Of a DNA stretch of 17,666 nt, positions 7,213 to 14,385 are shown one piece after another (positions within the stretch are counted from its first letter, which is position 1; every line of letters starts with the position of its first letter). Below the pieces are notes generated by a model. It saw only the letters and a list, made by a program, of their open reading frames with translations, ran no database searches and had not been told where the DNA came from. The translations under genes and the position numbers were made by a program. Origin of the DNA: Leptolyngbyaceae cyanobacterium CSSed165cm_216 (lineage in GTDB: Bacteria; Cyanobacteriota; Cyanobacteriia; Phormidesmidales; Phormidesmidaceae); assembly GCA_007135385.1 (NCBI GenBank), contig SLIY01000299.1, positions 1 through 17,666 on the forward strand, written 5' to 3'.

Positions 7213-8784
7213 ATGCCCCCCAAACTCCGCCCTTACCAAGTTGATCTGATTAACGACCTCTACCGCCAACTTAACCAGGGCCATAAGCGGATCGCCATCG
7301 TGGCCGGTACTGGGGCTGGCAAGACCGTGATCAGTGGCCAAATCTGTGCCCATGCCGAAGCGGCGGGGAAGCGGTTGATGTTTTTGGTGCACCTGGATGT
7401 GCTAGTGGGCCAGACCTACGACAAGATGAAATCCTTTGGGCTACACTGCGGCTTTATCAAAGCCGGGTGGGACGAGAACCGCGAGGCCCCCATCCAGATC
7501 GCTAGCATTCAGACCATGGGCAAGCGCCGCTGGTGGAAGCAGTGGCCCGCCGATGTGGTGTTTTTTGACGAGGGGCACATTACCCTCTTCAGCCAGGTGG
7601 GCAAGTCGGTGTTGAAGACGTTTCCTGAGGCGGTACACCTGGTGATGACCGCCACCCCGGAGCGCCTGGGCAAAGAGCAATTGGGGGACTACATGGATAC
7701 CCTGGTGGCTTCCCCGGTGCCCAGTGAGTTGCAGCAGATGAACTACCTGGCCCCGATGAAGTACTACAGCATGCCGCCGGGTGGGGTCGCCAACCTGAAG
7801 GAAGTCAAAACGGTGCGGGGGGACTATGACGAAGTGGGGCTGAAAAATGCCTGCGATCGCCCCGAACTGATCGACAAAATTGTCAAAGAGTGGCAGCGGC
7901 TCTGTGCGGGCAAGCGCACCATCGCCTTCTGCGTAGACATTGAGCACGCCCGCCATGTGGCTGAGGCATTTCGGGCTGCTGGTATTTCTGCTGACACGGT
8001 GGAAGGAGGCACCCCGATCAAAGAGCGCCAGCGCATGTATAGCGATTTACGCAACGAAAAAATCCTGATACTCACCTCCTGCAATGTGATCAGCATTGGC
8101 TTTGATGAGCCCAGCGTAGAGGTGGGACTGATGCTGCGACCCACCCAGTCCAGTGCTCTGCACCTGCAACAGATTGGTCGGGTGATGCGAATTTCACCCC
8201 AGACCGGCAAGCCCTACGGCATCATTTTGGACCAGGCGGGCAACTTAGAGCGCTTAGGCTTTCCCGAAGACATTAAAGACTACCACCTACCCGTAAAAAA
8301 AGATGGCGGTGGGGCGGGCAAGCCGGCCCCCACCAAACCCTGCCCTCAGTGCGGGCGCATTGTGCTGTCGTTTATGGCCCGCTGCCCTGACTGCGGCCAC
8401 CAATGGATCACTGAACGTCCCCTGAATCTGGAGGACATGGTGGAAATTTACTCTGCCGAGCAGGCCCACCAAATCAACGATATCCCCACCCTGGTGGAAC
8501 TGTTCCACAGCCATCGGCGCCGGGCTTATCTACGCCGTAATGCCCCCACCTGGGCTGAACGTTCTTTTTGGGAACATTGTGGTCGTTGGCCCCAGGATGC
8601 CTGGTGCCTGGGCTCGATTTTGGGACCCCGTCCCACCCCCCAGCAAATGTTGGAGTATTTTGAGTATCTGCAAAAAAGTGCCAAGCGGCTGGGGAAACGC
8701 CCAGATTGGATCAAACAGGAATTTGAAAAGGAATGTGGCTCCGGCAGCTTTGAGCGGATCATGGGGTTACGCCAGGTTCTGTAA
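7213..8784 (+). CDS. Superfamily 2 DEAD/DEAH-type helicase with zinc ribbon
   Basis: This 523-residue SF2 ATPase is related to XPB/UvrB-like and phage-type helicases. The Q-motif-like LRPYQVDLIN (5-14) is followed by Walker A AGTGAGKT (31-38), motif II DEGH (119-122), motif III MTATP (145-149), and motif VI QQIGRVMR (319-326) in the second RecA fold. A four-cysteine zinc ribbon follows: Cys377, Cys380, Cys391 and Cys394 (CPQC, CPDC). The remaining 125 or so residues are basic and aromatic with no recognised domain. It should translocate on or unwind nucleic acid; the partner pathway is unknown. The motif order and LRPYQ at residue 5 support the ATG at 7213, although the sequence before it is a CCCCATCA tract without a ribosome binding site. 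It is followed after 85 bases by glgX on the same strand, with no obvious functional link. Confidence 0.9.
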   Translation: MPPKLRPYQVDLINDLYRQLNQGHKRIAIVAGTGAGKTVISGQICAHAEAAGKRLMFLVHLDVLVGQTYDKMKSFGLHCGFIKAGWDENREAPIQIASIQTMGKRRWWKQWPADVVFFDEGHITLFSQVGKSVLKTFPEAVHLVMTATPERLGKEQLGDYMDTLVASPVPSELQQMNYLAPMKYYSMPPGGVANLKEVKTVRGDYDEVGLKNACDRPELIDKIVKEWQRLCAGKRTIAFCVDIEHARHVAEAFRAAGISADTVEGGTPIKERQRMYSDLRNEKILILTSCNVISIGFDEPSVEVGLMLRPTQSSALHLQQIGRVMRISPQTGKPYGIILDQAGNLERLGFPEDIKDYHLPVKKDGGGAGKPAPTKPCPQCGRIVLSFMARCPDCGHQWITERPLNLEDMVEIYSAEQAHQINDIPTLVELFHSHRRRAYLRRNAPTWAERSFWEHCGRWPQDAWCLGSILGPRPTPQQMLEYFEYLQKSAKRLGKRPDWIKQEFEKECGSGSFERIMGLRQVL

Positions 8785-8869
8785 GTTTAAATAGCACTCC
8801 CGTAAAATTCAATGCTTCTGCATCCTGGGGGGCAATGTTAAAGTTAGGAGCCAGTGTCCAAGCCTGTTC

Positions 8870-10939
8870 ATGAGTCCCAAAGTTCTTCCCGGCCAAAGCT
8901 ACCCTCTTGGTGCCACCATTTATGCGGTTGGCGTTAACTTTTGCCTTTACTCTAAATACGCCACCGGCGTTGATCTACTGTTGTTTGACTCTGCTGATAT
9001 TAGGCAACCTAACCGGGTCATTTCCTTCGATCCCCAGTGGAATCGCACCTCCTACTATTGGCATGTGTTTGTACCGGGACTGAAGGCGGGACAGGTCTAT
9101 GGGTTTCGGGTCCATGGTCCGTTTAACCCCGCCGCAGGACATCGGTTTGATGCCACTAAGGTACTGCTCGATCCCTACGCGAAAGCGATTATTGGTGACG
9201 ACAGTTACGATCGCGAAGCCGCCATTGGTCCTGGGGACAACTGCGCTACCGCCCTAAAAAGTGTGGTGGTGGATACCCGGGGCTATGACTGGGAAGGCGA
9301 TCGCCCCCTGAATATCCCCTATTCCAAAAGTGTCATTTACGAAATGCATGTGGGCGGCTTTACCGGGCACCCCTCGTCAGATCTGCCCGCCGACAAGCGG
9401 GGCACCTTTGCTGGGATAATCGACAAAATCCCCTATCTTCAGGAATTAGGGGTGACAGCGGTAGAACTCCTGCCCATTCACCAGTTTGACCCCCAAGATG
9501 TGCGCCCTGGGTTAGAAAACTACTGGGGCTATAGCACCCTTAGCTTTTTTGCCCCTCACCGGGCCTACAGCTCACGCAAAGACCCCCTAGGGCCGGTGAA
9601 CGAGTTTCGAGATATGGTCAAAGCCTTGCATCGAGCCGGCATTGAGGTGATTTTAGATGTTGTCTTTAACCACTCAGCCGAAGGCAACCACCAAGGACCG
9701 ACCCTGAGCTTCAAGGGCATCGATAACAAAACCTATTACCTGCTTGAAGATAACCCCATTTACTACTCCAACTACAGTGGCTGCGGTAACACGATCGCCG
9801 CTAATCATGCGGTGGTGGGTCGGATGATTCTCGATAGTCTGCGCTATTGGGTGGCCAATATGCATGTGGATGGCTTTCGGTTTGACCTCGCTTCGGTGAT
9901 GTCTCGGGATATGGCGGGTGTCCCCTTAGAAGATCCCCCCATTCTCTGGAACATTGAATCAGACCCCATCCTCGCCAGTACTAAACTGATTGCCGAAGCC
10001 TGGGACGCCGCCGGACTATACCAGGTGGGCAGCTTCATCGGCGATCGCTTTGCAGAGTGGAACGGCCCCTTTCGCGACCAGGTGCGTCAGTTTGTGAAAG
10101 GGGATGCTGGCCTGGTACCTGCTTTAGCCGCCCGCATTCTAGGTAGCCCCGACATTTACCAAAAACCCAACCGGGAACCCAACCGCAGCATCCATTTTGT
10201 CACCTGCCACGATGGCTTTACCCTCAGCGACTTAGTATCCTATAACCACAAATATAACCAGGCGAACGGTGAATTTAACCGCGACGGTGCCAACGACAAC
10301 TACAGCTGGAATTGCGGCATAGAAGGCCCGACCCAAGATCCTGCAGTCAACCATCTGCGCCAGCGGCAAATCAAAAATTTCTTCACCCTGTTGTTTATGG
10401 CCCAGGGCACTCCCATGTTGTTAATGGGCGATGAGGTTGGCCGCAGCCAGCAGGGTAACAACAACGCCTATTGTCAAAACAACCCCATCAGCTGGTTCGA
10501 TTGGGACATGGTCGAAAAAGAACAGCACCTGCTCCGCTTCACCCAGGGGTTAATTCACCTGACTCAAAACCTTAAGGTGATGCAGATTGAGCACCTGCTG
10601 CGAGTAACAGATAGCTGGCACCATGAACCCCACATCGTTTGGCACGGCACCCGCCTGGGACAACCTGATTGGGCGAAATACTCTCACTCCCTAGCGTTTA
10701 GTTTGCGCTATCCCGACGCGAACGAGCATTTACACGTTATGCTCAACGCCTATTGGCAGCCCCTGGTCTTTGATCTCCCCCCCCTCGGTATGCACGAGCG
10801 ATGGCATCGAATTGTGGATACCGCTGTGGTACCACCCCGAGACTTTTGCTACCCCGACCAATCGATCACGGTAGAAGGGGATGGCTACCCCGTGAGTCCA
10901 CGGTCAGCTGTAGTGTTGATGAGCCGAGGTCAACTTTAG
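8870..10939 (+). CDS. glgX: Glycogen debranching enzyme GlgX (isoamylase type)
   Basis: This is a 689-residue GH13 enzyme that hydrolyses alpha-1,6 branch linkages during glycogen breakdown in the cytosol. An N-terminal carbohydrate-binding/beta-sandwich region (about 1-130) precedes the (beta/alpha)8 barrel. DVVFNH (263-268) is conserved region I. The nucleophile is Asp339 in GFRFD, the acid/base is Glu376 in IAEAWD, and the transition-state Asp is Asp448 in TCHDG. Length matches the family (about 650-710). An AGGAG sits at 8846-8850, 19 bases before the ATG, too far for a normal ribosome binding site. No other start is better. The gene is preceded by the helicase and followed by the glnN promoter region. 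In cyanobacteria glycogen builds up under nitrogen limitation and is consumed on recovery, so the neighbourhood with glnN is metabolically reasonable, but no shared promoter is seen. Confidence 0.96.
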   Translation: MSPKVLPGQSYPLGATIYAVGVNFCLYSKYATGVDLLLFDSADIRQPNRVISFDPQWNRTSYYWHVFVPGLKAGQVYGFRVHGPFNPAAGHRFDATKVLLDPYAKAIIGDDSYDREAAIGPGDNCATALKSVVVDTRGYDWEGDRPLNIPYSKSVIYEMHVGGFTGHPSSDLPADKRGTFAGIIDKIPYLQELGVTAVELLPIHQFDPQDVRPGLENYWGYSTLSFFAPHRAYSSRKDPLGPVNEFRDMVKALHRAGIEVILDVVFNHSAEGNHQGPTLSFKGIDNKTYYLLEDNPIYYSNYSGCGNTIAANHAVVGRMILDSLRYWVANMHVDGFRFDLASVMSRDMAGVPLEDPPILWNIESDPILASTKLIAEAWDAAGLYQVGSFIGDRFAEWNGPFRDQVRQFVKGDAGLVPALAARILGSPDIYQKPNREPNRSIHFVTCHDGFTLSDLVSYNHKYNQANGEFNRDGANDNYSWNCGIEGPTQDPAVNHLRQRQIKNFFTLLFMAQGTPMLLMGDEVGRSQQGNNNAYCQNNPISWFDWDMVEKEQHLLRFTQGLIHLTQNLKVMQIEHLLRVTDSWHHEPHIVWHGTRLGQPDWAKYSHSLAFSLRYPDANEHLHVMLNAYWQPLVFDLPPLGMHERWHRIVDTAVVPPRDFCYPDQSITVEGDGYPVSPRSAVVLMSRGQL

Positions 10940-10965
10940 GTTTTGACGAAACTTAATCTATACCT

Positions 10966-11007
10966 GTATTAATGGCTACAAAGTGGCCTTGACAGTAACG
11001 CTAAAGT
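10966..11007 (+). promoter_or_regulatory. NtcA-activated promoter upstream of glnN
   Basis: GTA (10966-10968), eight bases, TAC (10977-10979) is an exact match to the NtcA consensus GTA-N8-TAC. Exactly 22 bases downstream is TAAAGT (11002-11007), matching the TAN3T -10 box of class II NtcA promoters. The start of transcription would be about 11013-11014. A sigma70-like TTGACA (10989-10994) with TAGGTT (11011-11016), spacing 16, overlaps and may be an alternative promoter. An inverted repeat GTAAC/GTTAC (10995-11010) lies within it. NtcA is the global nitrogen regulator of cyanobacteria, and glnN is a known type of NtcA target. Confidence 0.8.
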
Positions 11008-11068
11008 TACTAGGTTTACTGGGCTAAACAGTTCTTAAGTAAAAGAGCTTTTTAGAGGGAGCTAACCC

Positions 11069-11110
11069 ATGGCAAGAATTGTTGTGCCAAGCTGGGAATG
11101 GTTCTACTAA
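11069..11110 (+). CDS. Possible 13-residue leader peptide
   Basis: ATG at 11069 opens a 13-codon frame, MARIVVPSWEWFY, ending in TAA at 11108-11110. GGGAG (11057-11061 region) lies about seven to eight bases upstream, a good ribosome binding site. It would begin about 55 bases after the predicted NtcA-dependent transcription start and 360 bases before glnN. The peptide has two Trp and one each of Phe and Tyr in its last five residues. It could be a regulatory leader peptide, a small functional peptide, or chance. No known family is recognised. Confidence 0.3.
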   Translation: MARIVVPSWEWFY

Positions 11111-11135
11111 GGCCTATTGCTACTAAGACCTATTC
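11104..11135. repeat. Two-copy 16-base tandem repeat in the glnN leader
   Basis: CTACTAAGGCCTATTG (11104-11119) is followed at once by CTACTAAGACCTATTC (11120-11135), differing at two positions. The first copy contains the stop codon of the 13-codon frame. Confidence 0.75.
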
Positions 11136-11164
11136 AGAGACTGGCTAGATTAGGATAGCTAAGT

Positions 11165-11196
11165 GAGTTTGGTGCTAGAGGAGTTTGGTGCCCATT
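11165..11196. repeat. Second two-copy repeat with a 16-base period
   Basis: GAGTTTGGTGC occurs at 11165-11175 and again at 11181-11191, exactly 16 bases apart. The remaining five bases of each unit differ. It has the same period as the repeat at 11104-11135, but a different sequence. Confidence 0.65.
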
Positions 11197-11310
11197 TTAT
11201 AGATACTTTTTTTAGTCGTTTTCGATTTAGAGAGGTATAGATTTTAGTCAGATATCCATTGGCTGAGTTCTGAATTTCCCAGTTTCTGGCTGTTTAGGTT
11301 CTACTCTGCA

Positions 11311-11336
11311 CCCCCTGGAAAAAGGCGTTAAGGGGG
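11311..11336 (+). promoter_or_regulatory. Hairpin in the glnN leader
   Basis: CCCCCT (11311-11316) pairs with AGGGGG (11331-11336) around a 14-base loop. It is not followed by a T-run, so it is not a standard terminator. It may be a structural element of the leader RNA. Confidence 0.35.
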
Positions 11337-11422
11337 ATCTCATAGCGCACTTTACCCAAGTCAGTTATGCTACCGATTGCTATCACCTAAACTCGCCAAA
11401 TCGTTCACTTTCAATCGCAAGT

Positions 11423-11442
11423 ACCTGAGTAACCGCTCAGGT
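11423..11442 (+). promoter_or_regulatory. Hairpin just upstream of the glnN ribosome binding site
   Basis: ACCTGAG (11423-11429) pairs perfectly with CTCAGGT (11436-11442), loop TAACCG. It ends 18 bases before AGGAG (11461-11465). It could influence translation initiation or be a protein-binding palindrome. The wider leader does not fit the glutamine-riboswitch consensus as I know it. Confidence 0.4.
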
Positions 11443-11470
11443 TTAATCACTTTAGTTTGTAGGAGTCCCT

Positions 11471-13642
11471 ATGAGTGGGAATGAATTACGCGCCCAAGCC
11501 ATTGCCAACATTACCAACCGTCAGCCCACAGCCCACAAGCCCCCTGGAAGGCTAGAAGATCTTTGGGCCAAAGATGTTTTTACCCTGGGCAAAATGCAGG
11601 AGTGTTTGCCCAAGTCGGTGTTTAAATCGCTGCACAAGACGATTAAAACCGGTGCCCCCCTAGATGTCTCTGTGGCGGATGTGGTGGCTGTCGCCATGAA
11701 AGATTGGGCTATCTCCAAAGGGGCGCTCTACTATTCCCACGTGTTTTATCCCCTGACCAACGCCACAGCCGAAAAGCATGATGGCTTTATTTCGGTGCAG
11801 AGCGATGGTTCGGTGATTTCCGAATTTTCAGGTAAGGTGCTGGTACAGGGGGAACCGGATGGATCGTCTTTTCCCAACGGCGGCATTCGCTCCACCTTTG
11901 AAGCCCGAGGCTACACTGCCTGGGATGTGACCAGTCCCGCCTTTGTGATGGAAACGGACAACGGCGTCACCCTCTGCATTCCCACGGTGTTTGTCTCCTG
12001 GACTGGGGAAGCCCTAGATAAGAAAACCCCGCTGCTGCGGTCTAATGCCGCCATGAGCAAGGCTGCCAGTCGGGTGCTGAAGCTGCTGGGCCATGACGAC
12101 GTAGCACCGGTAAACTCTAGCTGCGGGGCCGAGCAAGAGTACTTTTTGGTAGACGCCAACTTTGCCAGCGTCCGGCCTGACCTATTGCTGGCGGGCCGCA
12201 CTCTGTTCGGCAAGTTTCCCGCCAAGGGCCAGCAGTTTGACGACCACTACTTTGGGGCCATCCCCGAGCGGGTGCAGATATTCATGCAGGATGTGGAGGA
12301 AAAGCTCTACCGTCTGGGGATTCCGGCCAAAACTCGCCACAATGAGGTGGCTCCTGGCCAGTTTGAGATTGCTCCCTTTTTTGAAGCGGCCAATGTAGCC
12401 AGTGACCACCAGCAGTTGATGATGACGGTGTTGCGTAACACCGCTAAAAAGCACGGCTTTGTCTGCCTGCTGCATGAAAAACCCTTTGCTGGCATCAATG
12501 GCTCTGGCAAGCACGTCAACTGGTCCGTAGGCAACAGTACTCAGGGCAATCTGTTGGATCCGGGGGATACCCCCCATGCTAATGTCCAGTTTTTGGTGTT
12601 TTGCGGCGCAGTGATTCGTGGGGTCCACAAGTACGGTCCTCTGCTAAGGGCGGTGATTGCCACCGCTAGCAATGACCACCGTCTAGGGGCGAATGAAGCG
12701 CCACCGGCAATCATCTCGATTTATCTGGGCACCCAGCTGCAGGATGTGTTTGACCAGATTGCCCAGGGGGAAGTTACCGGCTGCCAAGCCAAGGGAGAGA
12801 TGAATCTGGGGGTGGATACCCTACCGGTGTTTCCCAAGGATGCGGGCGATCGCAACCGTACCTCCCCCTTTGCCTTTACCGGCAATCGGTTTGAGTTTCG
12901 GGCGGTGGGCTCAGGTCAATCAGTGGCTGGCCCCTTAGTAGCGATGAACACCATCCTGGCCGATTCCCTCAATTGGATGGCCGATCAACTAGAGGCGAAG
13001 CTCAACGACGGGGTGGAGCTAAATGTGGCCATCCACGACATTCTGCAGGATGTGATCCGCGATCATGGGGCCGTGGTGTTCAACGGCAATGGCTACTCTA
13101 GCGAGTGGCATGAAATGGCGGTTAATCAGCGGGGACTACTCAACCTGAGAACCACCGCCGATGCCCTGCCAGTACTGCGGGAACAATACATCGAAGATCT
13201 GTTCACCAAAGAGAAGGTACTGACCCCTGTAGAGCTGGGTAGCCGGTTTGAAGCCTACTCAGAGCAGTATATCCAGTCCATTGAGGTAGAAGCCAAGCTG
13301 GTGGTCAGCATGGCTAAAACTATCATCTACCCCGCCGCCATGCGGTATATGGGCGAGTTAGCCAAAGCCATCGATGACCTGGGCGACATTGGTATTGAAT
13401 TTGGTAAAGACAGCGTTGTCAAGGTGGCTGACTTGACCAAGGCGATGATGGCCTCCGTTGGCACCCTAGAGGACATGCTGACGAAGCACTTTATGTCCAT
13501 CGAAGAACACATGCAGTTCTGTGCCAAAACCATTCGGCCTTTGATGGATGAAGTGCGGGAAGCTGCGGATGCCCTAGAAGGGGAAGTGGCAGATGACCTC
13601 TGGCCTCTGCCCACCTACCAAGAGATGCTGTTTATTAAGTAG
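11471..13642 (+). CDS. glnN: Glutamine synthetase type III
   Basis: GlnN condenses glutamate and ammonium to glutamine with ATP in the cytosol and is the large (about 720 residue) dodecameric form of the enzyme. The 723 residues match that family. The metal/substrate motifs are visible: CGAEQEYFLVD (218-228), HNEVAPGQFEIAPF (290-303), and KPFAGINGSGKHVNWS (337-352). An N-terminal GSIII-specific region precedes them and the long helical C-terminal region extends to the end. AGGAG at 11461-11465, five bases before the ATG, fixes the start. In cyanobacteria GlnN is typically induced by nitrogen starvation through NtcA. The canonical NtcA promoter at 10966-11007 is the nearest match and would give a leader of about 457 bases. 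The gene ends in a monocistronic arrangement with a terminator 94 bases downstream. Confidence 0.97.
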   Translation: MSGNELRAQAIANITNRQPTAHKPPGRLEDLWAKDVFTLGKMQECLPKSVFKSLHKTIKTGAPLDVSVADVVAVAMKDWAISKGALYYSHVFYPLTNATAEKHDGFISVQSDGSVISEFSGKVLVQGEPDGSSFPNGGIRSTFEARGYTAWDVTSPAFVMETDNGVTLCIPTVFVSWTGEALDKKTPLLRSNAAMSKAASRVLKLLGHDDVAPVNSSCGAEQEYFLVDANFASVRPDLLLAGRTLFGKFPAKGQQFDDHYFGAIPERVQIFMQDVEEKLYRLGIPAKTRHNEVAPGQFEIAPFFEAANVASDHQQLMMTVLRNTAKKHGFVCLLHEKPFAGINGSGKHVNWSVGNSTQGNLLDPGDTPHANVQFLVFCGAVIRGVHKYGPLLRAVIATASNDHRLGANEAPPAIISIYLGTQLQDVFDQIAQGEVTGCQAKGEMNLGVDTLPVFPKDAGDRNRTSPFAFTGNRFEFRAVGSGQSVAGPLVAMNTILADSLNWMADQLEAKLNDGVELNVAIHDILQDVIRDHGAVVFNGNGYSSEWHEMAVNQRGLLNLRTTADALPVLREQYIEDLFTKEKVLTPVELGSRFEAYSEQYIQSIEVEAKLVVSMAKTIIYPAAMRYMGELAKAIDDLGDIGIEFGKDSVVKVADLTKAMMASVGTLEDMLTKHFMSIEEHMQFCAKTIRPLMDEVREAADALEGEVADDLWPLPTYQEMLFIK

Positions 13643-13735
13643 TGTCTTGGCCGCAGGCAATAGGGGCTGGGCGTTAGCCGTAAGGCATGGTTAGCCCACC
13701 CAGGCCGAGTCGTACCAATCAGGCTTGTATGACTC

Positions 13736-13764
13736 AAGGCTGCTCTATTAGGGCAGCCTTTTGC
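13736..13764 (+). terminator. Rho-independent terminator of glnN
   Basis: AAGGCTGCTC (13736-13745) pairs with GGGCAGCCTT (13751-13760) with one G-T wobble, loop TATTA, followed by TTGC. The 10-base stem and the start of a T-run 94 bases after the glnN stop make this the likely end of the glnN transcript. Confidence 0.8.
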
Positions 13765-13810
13765 TTGGATGGAGTTTAGCCTTAAACCTAGCCATAGAAA
13801 TGACATAGAC

Positions 13811-13828
13811 TTGACATAATTTTGTCAA
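13811..13828. promoter_or_regulatory. Inverted repeat TTGACA-N6-TGTCAA
   Basis: TTGACA (13811-13816) and TGTCAA (13823-13828) are perfect inverted copies six bases apart. The left half also equals a -35 consensus, but a -10 box at normal spacing is not evident. It is operator-like. Confidence 0.35.
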
Positions 13829-13857
13829 CTGAATTGATTAGTATATGGCGAACAAAT

Positions 13858-13888
13858 TTCGCAACCCCTAAACCTATTGGTTTGCGAA
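13858..13888. promoter_or_regulatory. Inverted repeat TTCGCAA/TTGCGAA
   Basis: TTCGCAA (13858-13864) pairs with TTGCGAA (13882-13888). The loop can add a CC/GG extension with one bulged T. It lies in the 432-base gap after glnN that otherwise has no gene. It could be an RNA hairpin or an operator. Confidence 0.3.
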
Positions 13889-13960
13889 TAGCTTTTACGG
13901 AGCAGTGGATCCTCAGTGGCAACAGTCTAACGTTAACCTGGTTGAGTGCTTAGCTGCTGG

Positions 13961-13978
13961 GTGTCTTGATCAAGACAC
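13961..13978. promoter_or_regulatory. Perfect 18-base palindrome, probable operator
   Basis: GTGTCTTGATCAAGACAC is an exact palindrome, rare by chance. Its centre is about 61 bases upstream of the transcription start predicted for the promoter at 13996-14024, where class I activators of the CRP/FNR family bind. TGT-N10-ACA inside it fits an older loose description of NtcA/BifA sites, but it does not contain GTA-N8-TAC. No factor is assigned. Confidence 0.55.
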
Positions 13979-13995
13979 TTGCCCTGGGATAGATA

Positions 13996-14026
13996 TTGAC
14001 TGCTCTAAAGTTACCTAATATAGGTA
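13996..14026 (+). promoter_or_regulatory. Sigma70-type promoter of the small lipoprotein gene
   Basis: TTGACT (13996-14001), 17 bases, TATAGG (14019-14024) is a near-consensus promoter 50 bases ahead of the ATG. The -10 box is embedded in the inverted repeat TACCTA-ATA-TAGGTA (14012-14026), which could allow a repressor to cover it. Transcription should start near 14031. Confidence 0.65.
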
Positions 14027-14074
14027 TGCTAAAGCTTGTTTTGTGATGTCAGATAACGTACTGGAGGATTAAAA

Positions 14075-14251
14075 ATGCGAATGAAGCTTTGGGCTACACT
14101 GCCCGTTTTAATTGGTCTGTCCATGCTCGGGGTAGCCTGTAATGGTGGTGAAATGGCACCCCCCCCTCCCGAAGAAGCTCCCCCGACTGAGCCGATGGAA
14201 ACGCCTGAGGACCCAGATGATCCGGCTGATCCTGACGGCGAAACCCCATAG
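14075..14251 (+). CDS. Small acidic proline-rich putative lipoprotein
   Basis: This frame encodes 58 residues. MRMKLWATLPVLIGLSMLGV is a short positively charged n-region and hydrophobic core leading to Ala21-Cys22. The site reads LGVAC, close to a lipobox, although Gly rather than Leu is at -3. The mature part is about 37 residues, very rich in Pro, Glu and Asp with no other cysteine (PPPPEEAPPTEP, PEDPDDPADPDGE). It would be a flexible, strongly acidic tail anchored in the membrane. GGAGG at 14063-14067, seven bases before the ATG, and the promoter at 13996-14024 strongly support expression. The function is not recognised. Candidate roles such as metal or cation binding are only inference from charge. 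Confidence 0.75.
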   Translation: MRMKLWATLPVLIGLSMLGVACNGGEMAPPPPEEAPPTEPMETPEDPDDPADPDGETP

Positions 14252-14298
14252 GGTCAACCCGCTCAGGGTGTTCCAGCTAAAAACGCGCCCAGGGTGGC

Positions 14299-14324
14299 GG
14301 CAATACCAGTTCTCTGGTATTGCC
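14299..14324. repeat. Perfect 11-base-pair hairpin
   Basis: GGCAATACCAG (14299-14309) and CTGGTATTGCC (14314-14324) pair perfectly around TTCT. It lies 48 bases after the small lipoprotein stop and may terminate that transcript, but only a delayed T-run (14345-14350) follows. The GGCAATACC arm recurs in the hairpin at 14560-14600. Confidence 0.7.
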
Positions 14325-14353
14325 TAATGTCTGAGATGCAAAGGTTTTTTAGT

Positions 14354-14385
14354 GAGATGGAACAGAGTGGAGATGGAACAGAGTG
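14354..14385. repeat. Perfect 16-base tandem duplication
   Basis: GAGATGGAACAGAGTG occurs at 14354-14369 and again at 14370-14385 with no change. The inner GATGGAACA occurs a third time at 14538-14546, on the other side of the inverted-repeat element. Confidence 0.9.

Noticed and set aside
7441..7956. 171-codon minus-strand frame inside the helicase gene
   Set aside because: Antisense shadow; the helicase motifs lie on the plus strand across it.
10995..11010. GTAAC-N6-GTTAC as the NtcA site
   Set aside because: Spacing between GTA and TAC is ten, not eight. The exact GTA-N8-TAC at 10966 with correct -10 spacing is better.
11400..11470. Glutamine riboswitch (glnA motif) before glnN
   Set aside because: CGTTCAC and GCAAGTA faintly recall the motif, but the expected downstream conserved segment (GAAGGAACGC-like) is missing.
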